Shown here: positions 6,583 through 14,587 of the stretch, piece by piece
Layout: each line of letters opens with the position of its first letter
How positions within the stretch are numbered: the first letter of the stretch is position 1
Position numbers and translations under genes: made by a program
The notes under the pieces: generated by a model
What the model saw: only the letters and a program-made list of their open reading frames with translations
What the model was told of the DNA's origin: nothing
Database searches by the model: none
Assembly (NCBI RefSeq): GCF_030409795.1
Contig: NZ_JAUFQN010000019.1
Span: 1,178,001 to 1,242,000 of the forward strand
Direction of reading: 5' to 3'
Length of the DNA: 64,000 nucleotides
From: Flavobacterium paronense
GTDB taxonomy: Bacteria; Bacteroidota; Bacteroidia; Flavobacteriales; Flavobacteriaceae

Positions 6583-9030
6583 TTATACATTTCCAATTCG
6601 GATTACATCAGCAAAAATACCTGAAGCTGTTACTGCAGCACCTGCACCTGCACCTTTTATAATTAAAGGTTGGTCAATATATCTATCCGTGTAGAATTCT
6701 ACGATATTGTCTTTTCCTTCTAAGTTATAAAACGGACTTTCTTTCGGGATGAATTGCAAGCCAACTGATGCTTTTCCGTTATCGAATTTGGCTACGAATT
6801 TTATACGAGAATCTTTCGATTTAGCTTCTGCTAATAGCTTGTTGAAATGGTCATCGTGTTTGGTCAATGATTTAAAGAAATCTTCATTATTAGTTGTGTC
6901 CATACATTCTTTTGGCAGGAAACAATTGTTTTCAATTTCTTCTATATCCATCTGGTAACCACTTTCGCGGATAAGGATTAATATCTTTCGAGCTACATCA
7001 ACTCCGCTTAAATCAATTTTTGGGTCAGGCTCTGTAAATCCTTGAACGCCTGCCTCTTTAACTACATCATGGAAGTTGTAAGTTTCACTAAAATTATTAA
7101 AAATAAAGTTCAAACTTCCTGATAAAACCGCTTGAATTTTGTTCACTTTATCACCAGAAGCTATTAAGTGTTTTAGTGTGTCAATAATAGGTAATCCGGC
7201 TCCAACATTCGTTTCGAATAGGAAAGGAGCGTTGTATTTTCTAGAAAGTGTTTTGAGCGTTTTATAATTATTATATTCAGAAGAACAGGCAATTTTGTTA
7301 CACGTTACTACGGCAATATTTTGACTTAAGAACTTATCATAAATACCGGCAATATCATAGTTTGCGGTAATATCAACAAAAATACTATTGCGTAAGTTGA
7401 GGCTTTTTACTTTGGCAATGAAGCTTTCCACATTTGCTTTTTCGCCTTCGGATAGAGCCGTTTTCCAGTCTTTTAAATTGATTCCTTCTTCGTCAAAAAC
7501 CATTGTTCTTGAATTTGACATAGCAATCACACGAAGGTTGATTTTTAGGTTTTCTTTTAAGAATTTCTTTTGTTGAGCAATTTGGTCTATGAATTTCTCA
7601 CCTACATTTCCAACGCCCATCACAAATAAATTCAATTGCTTGGTATTGTCTTCAAAGAATCGTTCGTGCAAGGTATTGAGTGCTTTTTTAACGTCTTTTT
7701 CATTGATAACTACAGAGATGTTTCTTTCTGATGCACCTTGTGCTATGGCTCTAATATTCACATTGTTTTTTCCTAAAGTGCTAAACATTTTACCACTAAT
7801 TCCCTGGTGGTTTTTCATGTTTTCACCAACTAAAGCTACTATGCATAAGTCTTTTTCTACGATACATGGATCTACTCTGTTTTGAGCAATCTCAATTTCA
7901 AAAGTTTTATCGATGGCAGTTTTGGCTCTGTCTGCATCAGCATTTAAAATACCGATACAAATAGAATGTTCTGAGGAAGCTTGGGTAATAAAAATCACGT
8001 TGATACTTTCTTGCGAAAGCACTTCAAATAAACGTTTAGACGAACCGGCAACACCAATCATTCCTGGACCTTCAAGTGTTAGCAATGCAATATTGTCGAT
8101 ATGTGAAATTCCTTTAATAGGATTGGTAGACGCGTTGGGATTGTTAGAAATTAAGGTTCCGTAAACTTCAGGTTCAAAAGTATTTTTGATGAAAATAGGA
8201 ATACTATCTTTCAATACTGGTTGTATTGTTGGCGGATAAAGTACTTTGGCACCAAAATGGGACAACTCCATCGCTTCCTGATAAGAAATAGTTTCTATAG
8301 GTTGGGCTTGTTTTACAATCTTTGGATTGGCAGTAAACATTCCGTTTACATCGGTCCAAATTTCCAAAACGGTTGCTTTAACCGCAGCAGCTAGTATTGC
8401 CGCTGTGTAATCAGAGCCACCACGACCAAGAGTTGTTGTATTACCATCTAAAGAAGAAGCAATAAAACCAGGAAATAAAACTACTTGATAGGTATTGGAT
8501 TTAAAATAATCGGCAATTAATTTATTGGTTACACCAAAATCCACACTTGCTTTTCCAAAGTTGGAATCTGTTTTGATAAGTTCACGACTGTCTTTAAAAG
8601 TGGAGTTACTCACTTTTTGTTTCAATGCAACTGCAATGATTTGAGAAGATAATAATTCGCCAAAACCAGCCACAATATCAGCAGTTCTGTTTGATATTTC
8701 TCCTAAGAGAAAGCAGCCATCAAGCAATGTTTTTAAGTGGTTGATTTGATCGCTTATCGTTTCAATGATTTCGCTTTGTTCGCTTGACGGAACTAATTCG
8801 GCGATGGCATCTTTATGTTTTTTTTCAATTTGGCTAACAATTTCTTTGTAATTTTTGTCTTTTGCCGCCGCAGTTTTACCTGCTAAGATTAGTAAGTCGG
8901 TTACACCACTAAAAGCAGAAACCACAACGGCCAGTTTATCTTCTTTACTTTTATTGGTTACAATTGCTATTGTTTTTGAAATATTTGCTGCATTGGCTAC
9001 TGATGTTCCGCCAAATTTTAATACTATCAT
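6583..9030 (-). CDS. thrA: Bifunctional aspartokinase / homoserine dehydrogenase
   Basis: 815 residues with two enzymes. The N-terminal aspartokinase has KFGGTS at 5-10, then ACT regulatory repeats in the middle (around 315-460). The C-terminal homoserine dehydrogenase starts near residue 465 with the NAD(P)-binding motif VMGVGNVGEKF. It catalyses the first and third steps from aspartate towards threonine, and feedback control through the ACT domains is usual in the family. It is preceded by a Thr/Ile-rich leader peptide ending 64 nt upstream, indicating attenuation-type control. thrB and thrC, usually next in line, are cut off by a terminator and two opposite-strand genes. Confidence 0.97.
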   Translation of the reverse strand: MIVLKFGGTSVANAANISKTIAIVTNKSKEDKLAVVVSAFSGVTDLLILAGKTAAAKDKNYKEIVSQIEKKHKDAIAELVPSSEQSEIIETISDQINHLKTLLDGCFLLGEISNRTADIVAGFGELLSSQIIAVALKQKVSNSTFKDSRELIKTDSNFGKASVDFGVTNKLIADYFKSNTYQVVLFPGFIASSLDGNTTTLGRGGSDYTAAILAAAVKATVLEIWTDVNGMFTANPKIVKQAQPIETISYQEAMELSHFGAKVLYPPTIQPVLKDSIPIFIKNTFEPEVYGTLISNNPNASTNPIKGISHIDNIALLTLEGPGMIGVAGSSKRLFEVLSQESINVIFITQASSEHSICIGILNADADRAKTAIDKTFEIEIAQNRVDPCIVEKDLCIVALVGENMKNHQGISGKMFSTLGKNNVNIRAIAQGASERNISVVINEKDVKKALNTLHERFFEDNTKQLNLFVMGVGNVGEKFIDQIAQQKKFLKENLKINLRVIAMSNSRTMVFDEEGINLKDWKTALSEGEKANVESFIAKVKSLNLRNSIFVDITANYDIAGIYDKFLSQNIAVVTCNKIACSSEYNNYKTLKTLSRKYNAPFLFETNVGAGLPIIDTLKHLIASGDKVNKIQAVLSGSLNFIFNNFSETYNFHDVVKEAGVQGFTEPDPKIDLSGVDVARKILILIRESGYQMDIEEIENNCFLPKECMDTTNNEDFFKSLTKHDDHFNKLLAEAKSKDSRIKFVAKFDNGKASVGLQFIPKESPFYNLEGKDNIVEFYTDRYIDQPLIIKGAGAGAAVTASGIFADVIRIGNV

Positions 9031-9094
9031 GATTGAATTATGAGTTGTGAATTATGAATTATTGTCTTTCTAAATGAAAGTCCATGAATAAGGA

Positions 9095-9208
9095 TTATAT
9101 GAAACAGTATACCCCAATTGGGGTTGTAGTTGATGTGGTAGCAATGGTAATTGCAACTAATAAATTAGTTGCTGTTGCTGAAGAAAATGTATTTTTTTTA
9201 TTCCACAT
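9095..9208 (-). CDS. thrL: Threonine-operon leader peptide (attenuator)
   Basis: A 37-codon ORF directly upstream of thrA, encoding nine threonines and four isoleucines, including TIATTSTTTP at residues 21-30. This is the pattern of the enterobacterial thrL attenuator, where Thr and Ile codons sense charged tRNA. Overlapping hairpins lie in and after it: GCAAC-TAATTTATTA-GTTGC (9153-9172), GCAAT/ATTGC (9141-9154) and the palindrome CCCCAATTGGGG (9112-9123). I see no classical T-run terminator between it and thrA, so the mechanism could be translational or use a weak terminator. A TATTTTTG -7 box 7 nt upstream implies a nearly leaderless mRNA. Homology cannot be tested at this length; the call rests on composition and position. 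Confidence 0.8.
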   Translation of the reverse strand: MWNKKNTFSSATATNLLVAITIATTSTTTPIGVYCFI

Positions 9209-9214
9209 AATTTT

Positions 9215-9222
9215 CAAAAATA
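9215..9222 (-). promoter_or_regulatory. -7 box TATTTTTG upstream of thrL-thrA
   Basis: An exact TAnnTTTG match ending 6 nt before the thrL ATG. Transcription would start at or within a base or two of that ATG. No clear -33 box. Confidence 0.45.
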
Positions 9223-9416
9223 CTACTTTTTGAATAGTAAAAAAGGATTAGTTCCATTTTTATTAAAATCGTAGTAATATGGATAGTAGCCTAAAAAAAC
9301 ATACTTTTTTCCAGTTTAGAGGGGTTTTCATTATTAAATTCTCAATAAATACTAGTAGCAAAACTTGTTTTTTAACTATTGTTTACAGATTTTTGATGAC
9401 AATTTGCAAACTAAAA

Positions 9417-10919
9417 ATGGAAAACACTTATTATATCAGTTCGGAAGTATTGACATTAGAGACTTTACAAGAAATTGTCTCTCAACACAAATCGCTTTCG
9501 CTTTCTGAAGAGGCAAGAATAAATATTCAAAAATGCAGAGAATACCTAGATAAAAAAATGGCCAACAATGATAAACCAATTTATGGTATAAATACTGGTT
9601 TTGGTTCGTTGTGTAATGTGAAAATTTCCAATGAAGATTTGTCTTATCTTCAGGAGAATCTCGTTAAATCTCATGCTTGTGGTATCGGAGATGAAGTGCC
9701 TTCAGCAATCGTAAAGATTATGTTATTACTGAAAATACAGTCTTTAAGCTACGGACATTCCGGTGTTCAATTAAATACTGTAGAACGATTAATAGATTTT
9801 TATAACAATGATATTCTTCCTGTAATTTACACCTTAGGTTCGTTAGGTGCGAGTGGTGATTTAGCTCCGTTGGCGCATTTATCCTTACCATTATTAGGCG
9901 AAGGCGATGTGAATTTTGAAGGTAAAAAAGTACCAGCTTCCGAAGTTTTGAAGAAGTTTAATTGGCAACCCATTGTATTGCAGTCTAAAGAAGGTTTGGC
10001 TTTGTTGAATGGAACACAGTTTATGAGTGCTTATGGAAGTTATATCTTGATAAAAGCGAACAAATATTCTTATTTTGCAGATCTTATTTCGGCAATTTCT
10101 TTAGAAGGATTTGATGGAAGAATAGAACCTTTTGATGAATTAATTCATTTTATTCGTCCGCACAAAGGACAGATAATGACGGCTAAACGAATGAAGCAAT
10201 TTTTGGAAGACAGTCAAATTATTGTCCAACAAAAAGCACATGTGCAAGATCCATATTCTTTTAGATGTATCCCACAAGTGCATGGTGCTTCAAAAGATGC
10301 AATTGATTATGTAAAAAAAGTATTTAAAACAGAAATCAATTCGGTTACTGATAATCCTAATATATTTATTGAAAGCGATGTGATTGTTTCCGGCGGTAAT
10401 TTTCATGGACAACCTCTTGCGATAGCTCTAGATTTTTTAGCGATTGCATTAGCTGAATTGGGTAGTATTTCTGAAAGGAGAACATTCCAACTTATTTCAG
10501 GTTTAAGAGGATTACCGGCTTTTTTAATTGACAATCCAGGATTGAATTCAGGGTTTATGATTCCACAATATACTGCTGCAAGTATTGCCAGTCAGAATAA
10601 GCAATTGGCTACTCCAGCAAGCATTGATAGCATTGTTTCCTCAAACGGACAGGAAGATCACGTAAGCATGGGGGCAAATGCTGCTACAAAATGCTTAAAA
10701 GTTATGGAGAACCTTGAGAGAATTTTGGCTATAGAATTAATGAATGCTTCTCAAGCCATAGAATTTAGACGTCCATTGCAATCAAGTGAATTTATTGAAA
10801 TGTTCTTGAAATCCTTCAGAGTTGTTGTGCCTCTGGTTAAAGAAGACAGAATTTTACATTACGACATTGAGAATTCAGTAGCGTTTTTGAATAGCTTTAT
10901 GGTGGAGTTGGAGGATTAG
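9417..10919 (+). CDS. hutH: Histidine ammonia-lyase
   Basis: Converts L-histidine to urocanate and ammonia, the first step of histidine degradation, using a self-formed MIO group. The MIO triad Ala-Ser-Gly is A145-S146-G147 in GSLGASGDLAPL, and the family signature QDPYSFRC is present. I start it at 9417 (500 residues), where the normal N-terminus begins. An in-frame extension to 9279 would add 46 residues of non-homologous sequence covering the promoter region. A weak promoter-like pair (TTG near 9384, degenerate AATTTG near 9402-9407) would give a very short leader. No other hut genes are in the window. Confidence 0.95.
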   Translation: MENTYYISSEVLTLETLQEIVSQHKSLSLSEEARINIQKCREYLDKKMANNDKPIYGINTGFGSLCNVKISNEDLSYLQENLVKSHACGIGDEVPSAIVKIMLLLKIQSLSYGHSGVQLNTVERLIDFYNNDILPVIYTLGSLGASGDLAPLAHLSLPLLGEGDVNFEGKKVPASEVLKKFNWQPIVLQSKEGLALLNGTQFMSAYGSYILIKANKYSYFADLISAISLEGFDGRIEPFDELIHFIRPHKGQIMTAKRMKQFLEDSQIIVQQKAHVQDPYSFRCIPQVHGASKDAIDYVKKVFKTEINSVTDNPNIFIESDVIVSGGNFHGQPLAIALDFLAIALAELGSISERRTFQLISGLRGLPAFLIDNPGLNSGFMIPQYTAASIASQNKQLATPASIDSIVSSNGQEDHVSMGANAATKCLKVMENLERILAIELMNASQAIEFRRPLQSSEFIEMFLKSFRVVVPLVKEDRILHYDIENSVAFLNSFMVELED

Positions 10920-10970
10920 TATTATTTGTTTTGGCATGGTTTTAGGTTAGCATTTAAAAAACCAAAACTT

Positions 10971-11636
10971 ATGAAAACTCTCCATTATTTTCTAATTCTA
11001 ATTATTCTTTTTTTATTGAGTAGTTGTAAACAAGCTGATGCAGTAATTACTGAAACTGATTTTTCATTTCAACAATCACAACCAATAAGTGATAGCAAGA
11101 TTGGTTCTTTTCCTAGAAAAATTATTGGAAGATACATTGACACAGATTCAACTTATCTAATTGTAACTGATAAGCAGCTTATTTATAAATGGGTTAGAAA
11201 AAACAACACAAGTTTTGAAGACTTTGAAAAAATAAAAGACAGTTCTAAAATCGTCGGAAATAGAATTTGTTTTAAAAGTGAATTTTACGAATTTAGGAAA
11301 CTTAAAGATTCAATAGAAATTACTTCAATGGATTATGATACTATCTTTTCAATATCTGAAAATCAAATTGCCAAAAAAATTAAAGGTTCAGTAATCTTAA
11401 ATACTAAAGATTCGATTTTCTGGAAAATTAAAATGTTAAGTTTAGATAAAAGGATATTAAACCTTACAACATTAGCTTCGTTTAAAGATTTAGACAGAAT
11501 AGATTCATTATCAAAAACAAAAGTCCAAAAAATTGATTCAACTAGAAATATTATTCAACTTACAAGAAAAGAGTTTAAAAATATGTTGAAACTTAAAAAG
11601 TTTGGCTATAGTCATAGTTTTAAAAGAACAGATTAA
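10971..11636 (+). CDS. Lipoprotein of unknown function
   Basis: 221 residues from the ATG at 10971, which begins a lipoprotein signal peptide: MKTLHYF, then a leucine-rich core, then lipobox LSSC. An in-frame start at 10926 would put 15 non-signal residues in front, so I reject it. The mature part carries charged beta-rich segments (for example GRYIDTDSTYLIVTDKQ) and nothing I recognise. It follows hutH by about 50 nt and overlaps the 3' end of the convergent DUF1304 gene by 4 bp. It may be cotranscribed with hutH, but nothing links the functions. Confidence 0.7.
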   Translation: MKTLHYFLILIILFLLSSCKQADAVITETDFSFQQSQPISDSKIGSFPRKIIGRYIDTDSTYLIVTDKQLIYKWVRKNNTSFEDFEKIKDSSKIVGNRICFKSEFYEFRKLKDSIEITSMDYDTIFSISENQIAKKIKGSVILNTKDSIFWKIKMLSLDKRILNLTTLASFKDLDRIDSLSKTKVQKIDSTRNIIQLTRKEFKNMLKLKKFGYSHSFKRTD

Positions 11637-11998
11637 ATCTGCAACATAAAACTCAATAATCCCAAAATAGCAGGAACCGCTTGAACAAAGAAAATTCTTT
11701 TAGAAGCTGTCATTGCCCCATAAATTCCGGCAATTAATACACACGAAAGGAAAAAGATGGCTATGTTTATTGACCAATCAATAGTTGTAATACTAAGCGA
11801 CCAAATTAAACCTGCGGCTAGAAATCCGTTATACAACCCTTGGTTGGCGGCCATTACTTTGGTTTTTTCAAATTGGTCCTCGGGAATGGTTTTAAAGACT
11901 TTTCTGCCTCGTGTTGTCCAGGCAAACATTTCTAGCCAAAGAATATAGATGTGCAGTAGTGCAATAAATCCGACGATGAGTTGTGATAGTGTGTTCAT
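11633..11998 (-). CDS. DUF1304 family membrane protein
   Basis: 121 residues, four predicted membrane helices, with the family's N-terminal pattern (hydrophobic helix, HIYILWLEMFAW, then a TTRGRKVF loop). Function of the family is not established. It is the last gene of a minus-strand run in which the preceding genes are also membrane proteins (TMEM175-type and DUF421) behind a RimK-type ligase; gaps are 23, 4 and 7 nt, so an operon is likely. Its stop overlaps the opposing lipoprotein gene by 4 bp. Confidence 0.85.
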   Translation of the reverse strand: MNTLSQLIVGFIALLHIYILWLEMFAWTTRGRKVFKTIPEDQFEKTKVMAANQGLYNGFLAAGLIWSLSITTIDWSINIAIFFLSCVLIAGIYGAMTASKRIFFVQAVPAILGLLSFMLQI

Positions 11999-12021
11999 TT
12001 TGTTATTCGGTTATTTGAAAA

Positions 12022-12600
12022 TTATTCTCGATTAAAGATCCGTTCAATTCTTTTATCTGGCACGAGCCACATCAAAGCTACAAAAATGTAGATAGATCCA
12101 GAAACTATAGGATAATAATTAGCAAACAAAACCGCAATTAAATAAAATAAAGGTGATGATTTTCCTTTATAATCTTTACCAAGGGCTTTTGATAATAGCG
12201 AATCTTTTCCGTGGTGTTTTAAAATTAGTTGTTGCAAAATATAATAGGCTACGCCATTCATTAATAAGATTATTCCATACAACATCATCGGAAAAGGAGC
12301 AAAATGATTTTCGCCATTCCAAGCTGTTGCAAACGGAATGAGAGACAACCAAAACAGTAAATGCAAATTAGCCCAAAGGATTTTACCGTTTACCTGATTC
12401 ACTGTATGCATCATATGGTGGTGATTGTTCCAATAAATTCCGATATAAATAAAACTCAAAATGTAACTTAAGAACTTAGGTAATAATGGTTTTAGGGCAT
12501 CAGAATTCGCGCCGTCTGGAAGTTTGAATTCCAATACCATTATAGTGATGATTATGGCTAAAACCCCATCGCTAAATGCTTCTAATCTGTTTTTATTCAT
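12022..12600 (-). CDS. TMEM175-type (DUF1211) integral membrane protein
   Basis: 192 residues with about six membrane helices. The first helix carries the family's FSDG motif (residues 9-12, in RLEAFSDGVLAI), which forms the ion-selectivity region in TMEM175 potassium channels. Bacterial members are reported as potassium-permeable channels; I infer a K+-permeation role without direct evidence here. The start is 4 nt after the upstream DUF421 gene, which suggests translational coupling. A second family hallmark, a histidine-rich loop (NNHHHMMH, about 60-67), is present. Confidence 0.85.
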   Translation of the reverse strand: MNKNRLEAFSDGVLAIIITIMVLEFKLPDGANSDALKPLLPKFLSYILSFIYIGIYWNNHHHMMHTVNQVNGKILWANLHLLFWLSLIPFATAWNGENHFAPFPMMLYGIILLMNGVAYYILQQLILKHHGKDSLLSKALGKDYKGKSSPLFYLIAVLFANYYPIVSGSIYIFVALMWLVPDKRIERIFNRE

Positions 12601-12604
12601 AACT

Positions 12605-13120
12605 TTAGTTATTTAAAGTTCCTAATGTTTTATGGATTTTGCGTTTATGATGCGATTGTCTCAGATTTTTGTCTCCCGAAATAATGCTGATACTACCGTC
12701 TATTTCAAACATCGCTAATTTGACATCTTTATAATATTCGACACCATGTTCACGCATGGCTTCAAGCAATTCTTCATTGGTAATACCTAATTTGGCTATG
12801 GTTGCAAATGCTATTTTGCCATCATGAATCAGTATTTCCGGTGTGTCTTGTACCAATTCTCTAATGAAATTAGATTTAGACATTACCTTTTTAAAAATGA
12901 AATTGACCACAAATAGTGCTAATGCTGCAACCATACCTCCATATAACGATGTATTGTTACCAACCATGGCGTTTTGAACTGAGTTACTGATTAACAATAT
13001 CAGTATTACATCGGCAGTATTTAATTGGGATAACTGTTTTTTGCCGAAAATGCGTAAAACAATAACCATAAATAAATAGATGGCTATACTACGAAATACG
13101 ATGTCTAGATAAGGATTCAT
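12605..13120 (-). CDS. DUF421 (YetF/YcaP-type) membrane protein
   Basis: 171 residues. Three N-terminal membrane helices are followed by the soluble DUF421 domain, in which LGITNEELLEAMREHGVE and a MFEIDGSISII strand are recognisable. Length and layout match the family. The function is unknown; Bacillus homologues are linked to spores and membrane physiology. It sits between the RimK-type fusion (7-nt gap) and the TMEM175-type gene (4-nt gap) in one apparent operon. Confidence 0.88.
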   Translation of the reverse strand: MNPYLDIVFRSIAIYLFMVIVLRIFGKKQLSQLNTADVILILLISNSVQNAMVGNNTSLYGGMVAALALFVVNFIFKKVMSKSNFIRELVQDTPEILIHDGKIAFATIAKLGITNEELLEAMREHGVEYYKDVKLAMFEIDGSISIISGDKNLRQSHHKRKIHKTLGTLNN

Positions 13121-13127
13121 TTCTATT

Positions 13128-14504
13128 TTATTTTTTCAGTTTAAAGTTCTTTTCAATGGCTTTAATCATTTCTCCTGCAATGTCTTTATTGGTTGCTCCT
13201 TCGATACCTTCTAATCCAGGGGAAGAGTTAACCTCAAGCAATAATGGTCCTTTTGAGGAACGAATAATATCAACGCCGGCTACTTTTAAATCCATCGCTT
13301 TTGCGGCTTTTATGGCTATTCGTTTTTCATCAGCCGTAGGTTTGATAATTGATGCTGTTCCTCCCATATGAATATTGGCTCTGAATTCTCCTGGCGCAGC
13401 TTCCCGTTGAATAGCAGCTACTACTTTTCCGTCAACAATAAACAACCTTAAATCTTTGCCATCAGCTTCTTTTATGAATTCTTGCACTAAGATATTGGCA
13501 TTTAAGCTTTTGAATGCATTGATAACCGATTCTGATGCTTTTTTGGTTTCAGCTAAAACGACACCTTTTCCTTGAGTGCCTTCTAATAATTTTACTATCA
13601 AAGGTGGGCCTCCAACCATTTTTATCAAATCATCGGTATCTAAAGGAGAATTGGCAAAACCTGTAGTTGGAATATCAATTCCATTTCGCAGTAATAATTG
13701 CAACGAAAACAGTTTGTCTCTTGATTGTGTAATGGCTGCTGCCGAATTTAAACAATATACTTTCATAGCCTGAAATTGCCTTGTAAGAGCGCAACCATAA
13801 AAAGTAATACTTGGCCGAATTCTAGGTATTATAGCATCAAAATTATCCAAAATTTTACCACCTCTATAATGAATCTCGGGCTTATCGGCATCGAGTTTCA
13901 TATAACATTCCTTGATGTTTAGAAAATGCATTTGATGCCCACGCATTTCTCCAGCCTCCATTATACGTCTGTTGCTATATAAATCTGGATTACTTGCTAA
14001 AAGGCCAATTCGCAAACCATTAGTATTTGTTACAGAATAATTGGTATACAAGTCTTTTAAATTCTCTGCGGAGGTTAGTCCTAAAAGATATTTCTGTTCA
14101 GGGTCAACTAATATTCTGCCACTCATAGCTTCCCGACCTAGTAACATCCGGAATCCCATTGAGTCTCGATTGGTTAAAGTCATTTCAATTTCCCATTTGT
14201 CATTGCCAATTTTTAAATTGGTTTGAATGACATAACGTTGTTCTCTGAAACCACTTGAACTTTTAACAATCCGTTTGTCAATAAGTTTGGCTTCACAATG
14301 AATTATTGTTTTTAGATTGTTTTGAATTGGATTGATATCAAATTTCACCCAGTTTTCACCTTCTTTAATAAATGGTGCAATGTTGATTGCATGTAAAGCC
14401 GAGGTCTTTGCTCCCGAATCTACACGAGCTTTAATGGCGGGCAAGCCAAGTTCAGGAAAGGCACACCATTCTTCTGAACCTAATACAATTTTATTTTGTG
14501 ACAT
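13128..14504 (-). CDS. Retropepsin-like protease domain fused to RimK-type ATP-grasp ligase
   Basis: 458 residues. The N-terminal part (about 1-140) is an ATP-dependent zinc protease/RimK-associated domain with the retropepsin-like motif [14 protein letters not shown]. The C-terminal part (about 160-455) is a RimK-type ATP-grasp ligase ([28 protein letters not shown]). RimK adds glutamates to the C-terminus of ribosomal protein S6; related ligases form other glutamyl peptides. Elsewhere the two domains are often separate neighbouring genes; fusions of this type occur. It begins the minus-strand operon leading into DUF421, TMEM175-type and DUF1304 genes. The substrate is not evident from sequence. 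Confidence 0.88.
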   Translation of the reverse strand: MSQNKIVLGSEEWCAFPELGLPAIKARVDSGAKTSALHAINIAPFIKEGENWVKFDINPIQNNLKTIIHCEAKLIDKRIVKSSSGFREQRYVIQTNLKIGNDKWEIEMTLTNRDSMGFRMLLGREAMSGRILVDPEQKYLLGLTSAENLKDLYTNYSVTNTNGLRIGLLASNPDLYSNRRIMEAGEMRGHQMHFLNIKECYMKLDADKPEIHYRGGKILDNFDAIIPRIRPSITFYGCALTRQFQAMKVYCLNSAAAITQSRDKLFSLQLLLRNGIDIPTTGFANSPLDTDDLIKMVGGPPLIVKLLEGTQGKGVVLAETKKASESVINAFKSLNANILVQEFIKEADGKDLRLFIVDGKVVAAIQREAAPGEFRANIHMGGTASIIKPTADEKRIAIKAAKAMDLKVAGVDIIRSSKGPLLLEVNSSPGLEGIEGATNKDIAGEMIKAIEKNFKLKK

Positions 14505-14516
14505 GGTAAAAAATTA

Positions 14517-14566
14517 AAAAACCACGAACTCTCGAAATATATAATTCATTCGTGAATTCGTGGTTT
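14517..14566 (-). terminator. Inverted repeat / probable clpC terminator
   Basis: AAACCACGAA (14518-14527) pairs with TTCGTGGTTT (14557-14566). On the minus strand the stem is followed by a T-rich run, fitting a terminator for clpC. The arms also resemble the dispersed CCACAGATTCACAG-type repeat seen elsewhere in the window. Confidence 0.6.
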
Positions 14567-14587
14567 AAAATTAATTAATTTATATTC

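Noticed and set aside
9279..9416. Longer histidine ammonia-lyase start at 9279
   Set aside because: The extra 46 residues do not match the family's N-terminus and cover the promoter region.
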